Source of the DNA: Diphasiastrum complanatum
Taxonomy: Eukaryota; Streptophyta; Lycopodiopsida; Lycopodiales; Lycopodiaceae
Assembly (NCBI GenBank): GCA_029204225.1
Contig: CM055094.1
Span: 17,083,168 to 17,147,167 of the forward strand
Direction: 5' to 3'
DNA: 64,000 nt
A program made the translations under genes and the position numbers. The notes below the pieces were generated by a model. That model was not told where the DNA came from, ran no database searches, and saw only the letters and a program-made list of their open reading frames with translations. This document shows, in pieces, positions 20,200 to 30,401 of the stretch (positions are counted from its first letter, which is position 1; each line of letters starts with the position of its first letter).

Positions 20200-20490
20200 T
20201 CGGATCGAGGCAAAAAATATCCGAGCGTCTTCGACCCTGGATAGGATCGGATTAGGTCTAATAGATTCGACCCTTTGTATAAATTTGATCGTTTGTATAA
20301 ATACGACTGTATGTATAAATCTGACCCTATGTATAAAGTCGACCTTTAGTTAATTTCTCGATACCCAAAAGTTAGAATTTTTCGATACGGTCAATTCGAA
20401 AAATCCATAATTTTTTCAGTCATTGTAATTTTCGAGTCAGTGTATATTTCTTGGGTCTTTGTTATTTTTCGAGTCTTTGTAAAATTTTTC
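20200..20490. repeat. Degenerate TCGA/TATAAAT minirepeats flanking the copia LTR
   Basis: Contains repeated GTATAAAT(C/T)TGAC(C) words (20275-20340) and TTTTTCGA(T/G) words (20355-20490), including TCGATACCC. The latter resemble the inverse of the TATCGAAAA unit in the array at 24090-24965. Confidence 0.4.
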
Positions 20491-20495
20491 GATTA

Positions 20496-21005
20496 TGTTA
20501 GGATTATGTCTCACGTCGCGACACTGACTGTCCACCTACTCATGTACATGCATTCATTGTAAAATGATGTCTACCTACTGTAGGATGGAGTAGTTAATTA
20601 AGTAGATTAATGCCAGTTTTCAATGTATTGATTATCTGACTTCCAATAATCAAGGAAGATATGCATTGGAGTCAACGCATTGATCAAGTTATCATCTTGT
20701 AGGCGTTATGTTGTAAATATAGTTAAGTTCAATTTTGCATTTTTTTTTTCTCATACATTTTGATAAACGAACTCAACCGAAGTTGTCTTTGAGCACCTAC
20801 AGTTTTTGTGCCCAGCTTTAAACATTGTACTTATGTTTTCTGATATCAATCTGAATTCATCGCCCCACTACCGTTCTGTTCTATTTGCATATTGTAATAT
20901 TTGATTCATCTTGAACTCGATCTTTGTTGGTAACTATCGTATTTCCAATCCATAGCTATCTTCACTACTTCCACTGCAAATTTTGATTTTCTCTGATTTT
21001 CGACA
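20496..21005 (+). mobile_element. 5' LTR of a Ty1/copia element
   Basis: Begins TGTTAGG and ends TTCGACA (canonical TG...CA). It is followed at once by a Met-tRNA-type PBS, and gag starts 145 bp further on. No 3' LTR copy was found downstream; the element breaks off after integrase. Confidence 0.7.
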
Positions 21006-21018
21006 TGGTATTAGAGCG
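21006..21018 (+). promoter_or_regulatory. Primer binding site of the copia element
   Basis: TGGTATTAGAGCG differs by one base from the TGGTATCAGAGC initiator-Met PBS over the first 12 positions and directly follows the LTR end. Confidence 0.8.
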
Positions 21019-21149
21019 GGTGGCTCAGTAATATGCAATTTTTATTGCAGATTCAGTCTCATTTCTACCGAGACCTCATATTAGCAAGTGCGCAGCCCAC
21101 AATAATCCGTTATTGTTGTTTCTACCAACAATATCAATATTATACCAGA

Positions 21150-23694
21150 ATGGATTCTACTTCTAGTTCTTCTCTAGTTGACAAGCTCAATGGAGAGAAC
21201 TACCATCTCTAAAAATTCAAGATGAGAGTTGCTATTAGCCAAGGAACTATGGGACATTGTCGATGATATTGAAATCAAGCCAGAGGCTGATGTATTTAGC
21301 ATCACCAAATGGAGACAACGAGATGGCAAGGCATTTGCCTTAATCACATTGAACATCAATGACTCTCAAATCAGTCATATCTGATCTGCACAGACTGCTA
21401 AGGATGCTTGGGACATCCTAGCAACTCTCTATGACATCCGAGATGTCACTTCTAAACTCCATCTGAGGAAGAAATTCTTCATCTTGAGGATGTCTGTTTC
21501 AGACACTATTTCTAGCCATCTCAATACATTCAAAAACCTTATGGAGCAGATGACTGCAACACGATCGAACATTGAAGATTCAGATGCAGTGATGACTCTT
21601 TCAGCGAGTCTCCCTGATGCCTATGAAACATGGGTCATGGCTATTTCCAGCGACAACTAACTTTGTCTAAAGTCATCTCAATGCTGTTACAAGAGGAGAT
21701 AAGAAGAAATGCTCCTTCCTCAGGCTCAGGATCAGATCCTCAAGCTCTATACACAAAGAAAAATTAAAAGTTCAAGTCAAAGAAATCCACAAAATCTGAT
21801 TATTCAAGAAAAAGGAGCAACATGCAGTTAGGATAGAATTTTGGCTCAGGGTCAAATTTTGGCTCAGGGTCAAATTATGGCCCATGGTCGAATTCTTCAT
21901 CATCCCAACCTATGCAGAAACTCTTCTGCAAATACTGTAAGAGAATTGGTCATCTCATCAAGGACTGGTAAACACTCAAGTACAACAATGAAAAGAAGAA
22001 GCTGATTACGTAGCCAAACATTAAGTATCAAAACATCAGAAAGATAATTTGTCGCAAACAGCTAGACAAAGTTCCAACAACAAGCAAATGCTGCCTCAAC
22101 CAGTCACTCGATCTAGCCCAAGGAGGAAGATGAAGCTGCCTTTATGACCAGGGTCGAAAATTTTCAAGATATGATGTCTGGTACTTGGATTCTGGAGCAA
22201 TTCAACACATGACCCATCATCGGGACTGGTTCTAAAACTACAAGTCTTTCACCCATTCTAGAGTTGTGCAACATGGAGACAACTCAACTCACTCCTTTGA
22301 AGGTGAAGGAACAGTTAGGGTCGAATTTCAGAGCGGTGTTGTAAAATTGCTCTTCAATGTTTTATACATTCCAAACCTTACCAAAAATCAGTTTTCTATA
22401 AGCAGAATCACTGATTCTGGTCGTAGGGTCGAATTCGATATAGAAGGCTGCACTATTCTTGACAAGTCTAGGAAAGTCCTAGCTTATGGTAGAAGATGTG
22501 GCTACCTTTACAAACTAAGTCATTGTTACTCTAGTAGTAGTCAAGCTCTTATTTTTACTTCTGAATCAAATCATTTGCTATGACATTTTAGACTAGGCCA
22601 TTAAAATTTCAAGAGTATTGAAGAAATGTCAAATCAGAACTTAGTGCAAGATCTTCTCTATATTAGCAAATCCGATTCTCCATGTGAAATCTGTATTATC
22701 AGCAAGCATGCCAGAAGTCCATTTACTTCAAATCTGTTCATACTTCTAGAGACTTGCTAGATCTTGTACAATGATCCTTGTGGCCCAATGCAGACTTCTT
22801 CCATAGGGGGAGCATTTTATTTTGACTTTTATTGATGACTTTTCTAGGAGAACTGCTACTTACTTTTTGAAGAATAAATCCGATACTTTCAGATTCTTCA
22901 AGCAGTTCAAGACATCTGCAGAAAATCAGACCCAAAGAACAATCAAAGCTATACGTTCTGATGGAGGAAGAAAATACATCTCCACCGAGTTCAAGGAACT
23001 CCGTGGAATACATCAACAATACACCACTAGCTACTCCCCTCAGTCCACTAGAGTAGCAGAGCGGAAGAATCGGACACTTATTGAGAGTGCCAAAAGCATG
23101 ATGGCCTATGCTTCTCTTCCAAAGAGATTTTGTGCAGAAGCTATCACTACAGCTGCCTACCTGCAAAATCGATCCATCACTAAGGTCCTGAATGGCAAGA
23201 CACCCTATGAGGTGTGGATTGGATCAAAGCCATCAATCAAATATATTCGAGTGTTTGGATGCATTGCCTATGCTCAGATCCATGAAGATCTGAGAAAAGA
23301 AGCTGGACGACAAAAGCAGAAAATCGATTTTCATTGGCTACTCCCCAGATCACAAGACATACAAGCCCTACAACTTGGAAAATTAGAAGACCTTCATGAG
23401 AAGAGAGGTCATATTCACGGAGTTTCGACCATAAGGGGAAAGCTCCAGAAAAATCCGACGCAAGGATCGAACAGTCAAAATTTGATCCAAGGTCGAAAAT
23501 TTGGTTTTCCATTAGATATCATGTCATTAGTTTATGTACGGAATATCCATCTACTTGCTTTTGGATTTTATGAAAGTAAGACTGGTTACTTCATCTATGA
23601 GTTAGATGATGATGGTTTTTCATGTTTTGAGGCATCTTGTAAACTTGTTATGAGAATAAGTGAATCATCCTCCAAGGACACTCATATACACTGA
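21150..23694 (+). pseudogene. Ty1/copia gag-protease-integrase pseudogene
   Basis: From the ATG at 21150 the frame gives MDSTSSSSLVDKLNGENYHL, then a stop and a frameshift, then a UBN2-type gag (ELWDIVDDIEIKPEADVF, TAKDAWDILATLYD, MTLSASLPDAYETWV). A zinc knuckle CKYCKRIGHLIKDW has lost its last Cys. Protease reads WYLDSGAIQHMTHHRDWF near 22177. The integrase core is open in 22822-23694: TFIDDFSRR, IRSDGGRKYISTEF (catalytic Asp), then SYSPQSTRVAERKNRTLIE carrying the downstream Glu, and VFGCIAYAQIHEDL. After about 23300 the frame leaves the copia pattern, and RT and RNase H are missing. It belongs with the LTR at 20496-21005. Confidence 0.8.
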
Positions 23695-24059
23695 ATCTAA
23701 TATTAGCATTGAATTCAAGCATAAAGAAATAATGCAAAATCTTTGCCATTTTAGCATGCATAGTCTTGGCAATCTTGATATGTCTAATCCTCAAGATCTT
23801 AATAACATGATGATGGATCTTTATTAATCATATTCTTCAAGGATGGAAGAAATCAATGGCAATAGTGCTAGGAAAGCTCTTCATGTTGCTTGGAAATGGT
23901 TTTCAATCAAGGAAATCATAAGGTGACTTTGCAGTAACTCCAAGGTTATGGGCTGGTTTTCTCACCAAATCAATTCCAAAGCATCCATTTGAGAAGCTAA
24001 GATTAGCTCCTTAAATTTTGGATAGAACTAGCATACTTATCAAGCTATTTTTTGAGGAG

Positions 24060-24965
24060 TGTGAAAAATATTCAAATAATAGCTTGATGTATCAAAAAAT
24101 TTGAGTATTGAAAATTTTGGTTATCAAAAATTTCAAATTCTGGATATCGAAAATTCTGGACTTAGGGTATCAAAAATTTCTGGTCGTTGAAAATTACAAA
24201 TTTTAGGTATTGAAAATTCTGGATATCGAAAAAAATCTTCGAGTTGATTTTGTATTGAAAACTTCTGATTTTTTGTATCGAAAAATTCAGATCTAGGTAT
24301 CGAAATTTTTTGATTTCGAGTATCAAAAAATTCTGGATATTGAAAAATTTCTAAAAGGGAATCGAAAAAGTTCCAAAAACCATCTGGGTTTAGGGTATCG
24401 TAAAAATTTCGAGCTTAAGGTATCAAATTTTTTTGGTTATCGAAAATTTCAAACTCTAGATATCGAAAATTTTGGGCTTAGGGTATAAAAAATTTCTGGT
24501 GATCGAAAATTCCAAATTCTGGGTATCGAAAATTCTGGGGTTAGGGTATCGAAAAATTCTTCGAGATCTAGGTATCGAAATTTTTTTATTTCGGGTATCG
24601 AAAAATTCCGAACTCTGGATGTTGAAAAAATTTCAAAAATTTCTAAGAATCGAAAAAGTTCCAAAAAAAAAATCTGGGTATAGGGTATAGAAAATTCTGG
24701 ACTTAGGGTATAAAAAATTATGGGTATCGAAAAATTCCAAATTCTGGGTCTCGAAAAATTCTCTGAGTTGATCCTGTATTGAAAACTTCTGATTCTTGGT
24801 ATCGAAAAATTCAGATCTAGGTATCGAAATTTTTTAATTTCGGGTATCAGAAAATTCCTAACTTTGGATATTGAAAAATTTCCAAAAAATTCTGGATATT
24901 GAAACACTTCCGAAAAACACTTCTAACTTTGGATATTTGGGTATCAAAAATTCCAAAAACTCTGA
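24060..24965. repeat. Degenerate minirepeat array, unit like GGTATCGAAAAATTC
   Basis: About 30 irregular copies of a 20-35 bp unit, variants of (T)GGGTATCGAAAATTCTGG and GGATATTGAAAAATTTC, mostly in one orientation. Open frames through it are artefacts of the repeat. It begins just downstream of the copia relic. Related units recur at 28360-28790 and, inverted, near 20340-20480. Confidence 0.75.
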
Positions 24966-25597
24966 CAAGTCATTCATGTTTAAATTTCTTACAGATTTTT
25001 TTTTGCAGACAATGTTACTATAGGTTGATATCTTGTAGTTGCTAGGGTCTTGTACCCAAACTGGCTTGCGTACTAGGGCCTTGTCAAGTCAGATACCCAT
25101 CCTTGCTAATAATGGATCAATAATCGAGATATTGCTCAAATGTATTTCGGACAAAATCCATGTGATAGCAGTATCTTTCACAAAGTTCAAAGCAGTGCTC
25201 ATATGTCATTCTTCATTACTATACTTACTCGTTGAGTTGGGTTTTCCTAGCCAGATGTATTTCATATTGATTGATGCGCTCTGAAGGTACTGTGCACGAC
25301 AAATATCAGATATTGCAAGAACATCGTTTAAAATGGAACTTGTGATGTCAAGAAGTACAAAAGCTTTAGCGAGACTCCAATAACCGAAAGTGTATTTAGT
25401 TGTTGGATTCGATGTTTGTGCAACAAAATAGACACCAAATCACACATCTACATGTAAAGACTCCTACATCTACTTTAGACCCATTAAAAAAGTGGAAGCG
25501 GAATTTGAATATCCGATAGTGTATGCAGTCATAGGATATGATGTCTGTGGAATTAAATTGACACCATTCCAACATAGGAATGAAAAGACTCCTACAT

Positions 25598-26721
25598 CTA
25601 CTTTAGACCCCTACATGGTAGAGCAGAAATATGAAATAGCTCTTCGTGGTTGAAAATTGGTTGGTGTATGAACATGTTGTTGACAACATCAAGACCCTTC
25701 ACCACCAAGTAGACGAAGTACATATGTCTGCATGTGACAAATTTTCGCATAGCCATAGTTCTGCGAAAATCTTTGCATGTGCACGCTGGTTCTCTTGCAA
25801 TTGTGACCTCATGCAACCTGTCTCTTTGAATGGACTCACAATAATATTGAATATACCTCACCTTCAATTGTTTGTGGCTGGTTCCATGATTGAAAGGAAT
25901 TCATCCAATTTCTCTGGAACGATGTGAGATGTCTGTGGCACTAGCGATAACAAGTGGCTGGAGATCAATTCTTTCGCAATTTTTTTCTGAATTACTTTTT
26001 GGACGATCTGAAAAATGTATGGTGGCTTTCCCAGAGACCATGGCCTCCATGCTGTAATTGTCCAAAGAGGAGACCCCAACTCCAAAATCATGATCGTGGT
26101 AACCACAGTGTATTGCCATTCTTGTGTACCTCCTCATATCTATCGTAATACAGTAATAGATTTTGGCTAGGCAATGTTTAAGACAACTTGGAGGCAAATT
26201 ACAATGTCCACATCGCACACTACCAATTCCCTTTGGAACCAATCCAATTGGACATCTGGACATCAATGACCCTTAGAACTGTGTTGTATTTCTTTTCCGA
26301 AAAGACATGAAATAAGAGCAGTCGTTGTTCACACATTGAAAAGAACCCCCACATGATGACAATCTAACGACGCCGGGAAAGCCTTGCATTGTTGAGGTTG
26401 CATAACGTATCCAGTAATGACAGTCATGAATCTTTTGCATGCCAGCCATTGGAAATATACTACTTGATGGAAGCTCAAACATCATGTCACCATTGTATAC
26501 GTCTGGCATTTCTTCAACAAAAACTAGTTCTTCACAACCTTCGACCAACTTCTAAGTTTATTTGCTATGGGCAAGGCTCTAAATAGAAGCATAATTGAAA
26601 ATTTTTCGGTATCCTTTTCAGCACTAGACAAGTTCCTTGCCCGCACATCACCGAATGTGGTGTCACTGTCGCTTGAGCTTATCACGTTAAGATCCACATT
26701 CTGAGCCATAACACCATTCAC
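25598..26721 (-). pseudogene. SWIM zinc-finger ORF relic, possibly transposon-derived
   Basis: Minus-strand frames chain in order with about two frameshifts. First comes an N-terminal acidic segment (26721 to 26524), then a Cys-containing block ending CVNNDCSYFMSFRKRN (to 26273). A block follows with VRCGHCNLPPSCLKHCLAKI, then YCITIDMRRYTRMAIHCGYH and DHDFGVGVSSLDNYSMEAM (to 25901). Finally LQPLVIASATDISHRSREIG leads, after a frameshift, to KVRYIQYYCESIQRDRLHEV and a SWIM finger CTCKDF...CRHMYFVY (CxC...CxH). SWIM fingers near the C-terminus occur in MULE transposases and FAR1/FHY3-type proteins, and bind DNA or protein. I see no DDE triad, so the MULE link is a guess. Confidence 0.45.
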
Positions 26722-26959
26722 TTCAGAAAATCACGAATAGTTGTGAGGTGAGGAGTATAGAGAGGAATTGCCTAATTTTTGAATGGTCAAGAGATGTGGA
26801 TATTTGTGTAAAGTGTGCATTGTATAGTGGCCTGCATGTGTGGTTGTGTATGTTGGGTAGAGCAAAATTTAAGCCATGGATGGCCAACGAATAGATAGGA
26901 CCAAATAACTCATAAATAATTGGTTGATTGATGTATTGGTAGGACATTCAATTAACTCG

Positions 26960-27250
26960 AGCAGTCCCCTCATCGTCCACTAATTAACTAGCCTTCTTTC
27001 ATAATTAACTAGCTTTCTCCCAACCAGCCATCCCCACACAAGCCGTTAACTAGCCGTCTCCCAATAAAGTAGGCATTAGATTAACTTGAGAGGTTCCCTA
27101 ATTAACTAATTGTCCCATAATGATCTAGTCGTCTGGCATGCCAATCAACCTTAACTAGCCGTCTATCATTCCAATCAACCCTAACTAGCCGTCTTTTATT
27201 TTGATTATCTAGACCTAGATTAGATAATCGCCCCCTAATAAACCAGAGGC
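26960..27250. repeat. Short TAACTAGCCGTCT-type repeats
   Basis: Words such as TTAACTAGCCGTCT, TAACTAGCTTTCT and CTAGTCGTCT recur at 10-50 bp spacing in a CT-rich, otherwise featureless stretch. Nothing coding is evident. Confidence 0.45.
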
Positions 27251-27658
27251 CTCTCATAATTAATCATCCATTAAGAGACAAGGCTTAGAATCTATGCTCG
27301 AGAAGCTATACGAGTTCAGTACAACCTCCATCATTTACTCTAATCACATCGACTCTGATCATTGCCTTTTAAGAAGATGATCATCTCTTGCATTGTAAAG
27401 CAATTGGCAGTGTGTTGATGCTCTTTTGAAGTTTCCATCTTCCAAGATAGCCGAGGCGATCCCCTCAGAGTGTGTGCTGAGAAAAACTTGACCTCTCAAA
27501 AGGAACGTTGCCTTCAAGGAGGACATTATTGCATGCTCCAACTCGCGAGCTTGATTCTGAGTAAGTTTTTAACTTTACCATAAGTTACTAGCTACATTTA
27601 GCAGAAGTCTTACGTAATGTTTAACTAGAAGCAGAATCTCCTTCAAGTGAAGTTGGCT

Positions 27659-27785
27659 TAGAAGAAAAGATTTTGATCATAATGCAGCCCACTAAAAATA
27701 GATGTCCGGCTTCAATCGTCGGCAATTGAAGCCAGACAGACGTTTTTAGTGGCCTGCATCGAGATTAAATCTTTTTCTTCGGAGT
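27659..27785. repeat. Hairpin repeat 1 (long inverted repeat)
   Basis: Core GTCCGGCTTCAAT / ATTGAAGCCAGAC with a ~8-nt loop (27704-27737). Pairing extends through GCAGCCCACTAAAAA / TTTTTAGTGGCCTGC to outer AGAAGAAAAGATTTT / AAATCTTTTTCTTCG. The arms are about 55-60 bp with a few mismatches, giving a precursor-sized foldback. Confidence 0.7.
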
Positions 27786-27949
27786 TTTTAGGACTCTAAC
27801 TTGCACTTTTGTTGGCTATCCTAGTTCGTTAAAAGGTTACTCTGGTCTACAAGGGAGCGCTTAGAATTTGATGTCCAAAAAGTATGGAAAAGTTTTTTGG
27901 ATTTCGAATCGACAGTAGGAGTGCGTTGGAGCTCATTGAGGGTTCAATG

Positions 27950-28025
27950 AGCTTAAGATTTGAAACTACTGTCTAGCTTCAATCGCCGACAATTGAAGAT
28001 GGACATTTGTTTCGAATCGCCTGTA
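27950..28025. repeat. Hairpin repeat 2
   Basis: Core GTCTAGCTTCAAT / ATTGAAGATGGAC (27971-28004) with outer GATTTGAAAC / GTTTCGAATC pairing. More mismatched than its siblings. Preceded by GGAGTGCGTTGGAGCTCA, which also precedes repeat 3. Confidence 0.6.
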
Positions 28026-28261
28026 GCCAGATCGTTCAAGCATATTTGATAAACTTCAAATAGGTGCATTGATTTGTTGCCCTAATCCACCAACAATGCC
28101 GCCCAAAATTAGCATACACAGGCAATCCCAACTCACTTAGTTGGTTGATGCTCACTAAGGTAATTGTTAACTGATGTCACTTATTTTTTTAACCACGCAT
28201 TGTCAATAGGAGTGCGTTGGAGCTCACTAAGGGTGAACTTTTAAAACCGTTCACTGAGCTT

Positions 28262-28330
28262 AAGATTAGAAACTACTGTCCAGCTTCAATCATCGGCGAT
28301 TGAAGCTGGACAATTGTTTCAAATGGCATG
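28262..28330. repeat. Hairpin repeat 3
   Basis: Perfect 14-bp stem GTCCAGCTTCAATC / GATTGAAGCTGGAC around a 6-nt loop (28278-28311). Flanking GAAACT / GTTTC extends it weakly. Confidence 0.7.
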
Positions 28331-28359
28331 TAGCTAGATCCTTCACGCATATTTGATAG

Positions 28360-28790
28360 GAGTATTAAATTTTGAAAACTCTGGGTAATAAAATTTTTGA
28401 GAACTTTGGGTATCGAAAACTGGGAAGCGAAAATTTCGAAAACTCTAGGTATTAAAAAACTCTGGGTATCGAAAAAAATCTGATTATGGATTTCGATCTT
28501 TGGGTTGAAAAAAATTGATATTGGATTTTGTCGATATTAGATTGAGACCATAACTGATTTGTTGCTCTCTCATAAACCTTCCGGAACATATTATTTGATT
28601 CCAAAAACATTCGATACCCAAAAATTTCGTATTAAAAAATATCCGATTCCAAAATTTTTGACACCCAAAATTTTCGATTCCAAGAAAATTTATTGAGCTT
28701 CAATAGGTGTTCTTTAAAAACTATTTTAAACGACAGTCCAGCTTTAAATTCGTTTTCCTGGATTGTTCGATACCCAAAATAATTCAACTC
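28360..28790. repeat. Second TATCGAAAA minirepeat patch
   Basis: Units such as CTGGGTATCGAAAA and CTTTGGGTATCGAAAACT run to about 28510. From about 28600 the unit is inverted (CGATACCCAAAAATTTCG, TTCGATACCCAAAA). Same family as 24060-24965. Confidence 0.6.
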
Positions 28791-28799
28791 ATGAAAATA

Positions 28800-29070
28800 G
28801 ATGACCTTCGGAAATTTTGTCTCTTTGCATTTTTCGAAAAAATGCAAAAAAGCCGAAGGTGTGAAAAATAGTTAAACTTATGAACTGCACAAGTTAAACT
28901 TTTGAACTATGCAAGTGTGGCATTTCGGGGAAATGCGAAAAAGCCGAAGCTGTTGAAAACATAGTGTATTTCTGCAGACTGTTGTTAAAGTAATGTATTT
29001 CTTCAGACTTGTTCTACATGCAAGTTTTGTGGAAGTCTTTAAAGATGGCCAAGTCTTCAATGACTTCAAG
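28800..29070. repeat. Palindromic GCATTTnnnnAAATGC minirepeats
   Basis: TTGCATTTTTCGAAAAAATGCAA and GCATTTCGGGGAAATGC are short self-complementary units, each followed by AAAAAGCCGAAG, GTGTATTTCTGCAGACTG or a near variant. The same family lies at 63100-63420. Confidence 0.55.
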
Positions 29071-29404
29071 TTATTAAACTTAACATCTGAAATGACAGAA
29101 TTAGTTACCCTTTGCTGAAGATCAGCCGGAAGCCCGTTGTGGACGTTCTTCGAATAATTTGGTTGTCTGAGTTTGTGATTCCTGTAGGTATCAGATGAGT
29201 AGACGTAGAACCAAAGTTGGTTTCACCTTACCCTAGATCAATGATCAATAAACATGCAAGAAGAATCATGAAATAGAAATTAGTCATTCACCAAGGAGAC
29301 AACTGTGGGCTTAATTTCCAACAGATTTCAATGCCTAGATTTCTAAAAAACTATTCTAAATGACTGCCTAGAAATCAAAACCTAGATTTTGATACATAAT
29401 TTTG

Positions 29405-29510
29405 ATGCCCAGATATTTGAGGAGCTTACAATTTTAAACGACTGTCCAACTTCAATCTCTGACGATTGAAATTGGACAGTCGTTTCAAATGGCCTGTAGC
29501 CAGATGTTTT
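29405..29510. repeat. Hairpin repeat 4
   Basis: ACGACTGTCCAACTTCAATC / GATTGAAATTGGACAGTCGT pair 19 of 20 positions around a 6-nt loop (29438-29483). Outer ATTTTAAA / TTTCAAAT extends it, and GGCCTGTAGCCAGATG follows, as in repeat 2. Confidence 0.7.
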
Positions 29511-29634
29511 TGCCTACAATTTGTTTTTCTCTCAGACATGAAATTCTAAAAAACATTGAACGCGTTTGGTGAACTCGTTTTTCGCCTTCAAGGAGGATGT
29601 TATTGCTTGCTCCAACTGAGGGTGATTTGTTAAA

Positions 29635-29710
29635 ACTGTTTGTAGGGCATGCCATTTGAAATGGCTGTCCATTGAAGCTGGACAGTCATTTCAAATGGCT
29701 TGCGAACAGA
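29635..29710. repeat. Hairpin repeat 5 (short-loop variant)
   Basis: GCCATTTGAAATGGCTGTCCA pairs with TGGACAGTCATTTCAAATGGC at 20 of 21 positions around TTGAAGC (29651-29699). It has lost one inner half-arm relative to repeats 3 and 4 but keeps the outer one. Confidence 0.7.
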
Positions 29711-29885
29711 TGTTTGTGCATCCAGTTTCTTTTTGCTCAGACAGGGATTACTGAAAAACATTTTTTAAATCTGTGAGAGATGCAATTCAGAGTTTCTGAC
29801 TTCTTGATTCAACTATGCTATAGTTCTACCATGCGGAAAAAAAAGGATGGCTAAGAGGCCCGCGTAGTGGACATGGAAGAGCACC

Positions 29886-30400
29886 TTGCAATTGAGGTTG
29901 TGTCTCACATATGATTTCACAATTCATGATGAAATTGTTACAATATTATTTGATATTATTGTTTCTTATCAATATTTAATATCTGACTTTTTGTTACAAC
30001 AAGGAGAAACAATTCCTGAAGACCATACTGTGGGTGCGACTGAAGTTGGAGAGGGATTGGATGTTGGTGGCACAGACCAAGATCATAGTGTGGCTGAGGT
30101 TGAGGCTGAGGTAAAAAAGAGAGTCAAAGGGGTGAGACCAGATGAAATCGGTGCTTTTCCTTTGTCATTTCATTTGGATATTTTATTAGCAACCCTTGCT
30201 CGCTTTAGAGTTCAATGTCAATCTCCTCCACCACTAGTGCCATTGTGTCACATTTTGGGACACAAAGCTATCAAAACTGTTGGAGGGCAACGTATGAAAC
30301 TAAAGGAGATTTATGGACGTGATGGCTATATCATGGAAAAGGGCAACTTCATGATATCTATCACAAGATCCAATGGCGAATCCGTTTACGTGAAAGATCA
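29886..30400 (+). CDS. Unrecognised open reading frame, function unknown
   Basis: A + frame open from 29886 continues past 30400 into antisense copia sequence, so only the first ~170 codons are its own. It contains a Gly/Glu/Val-rich acidic stretch (EVGEGLDVGGTDQDHSVAEV), a basic KKRVKGVRPDEIGAFP segment and GHKAIKTVGGQRMKLKEIYG followed by RDGYIMEKGNFMISITRSNG. The composition is protein-like rather than repeat-like. No domain recognised. It may be a gene fragment truncated by the copia sequence at about 30402. The apparent start is unreliable because the frame begins in AT-rich sequence. Confidence 0.3.
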
Positions 30401-30401
30401 T

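Noticed and set aside
24449-24907. 152-codon minus-strand frame rich in FSIPRI/RNFSIPE units
   Set aside because: The protein repeats mirror the DNA minirepeat GGTATCGAAAATTC; no family resemblance.
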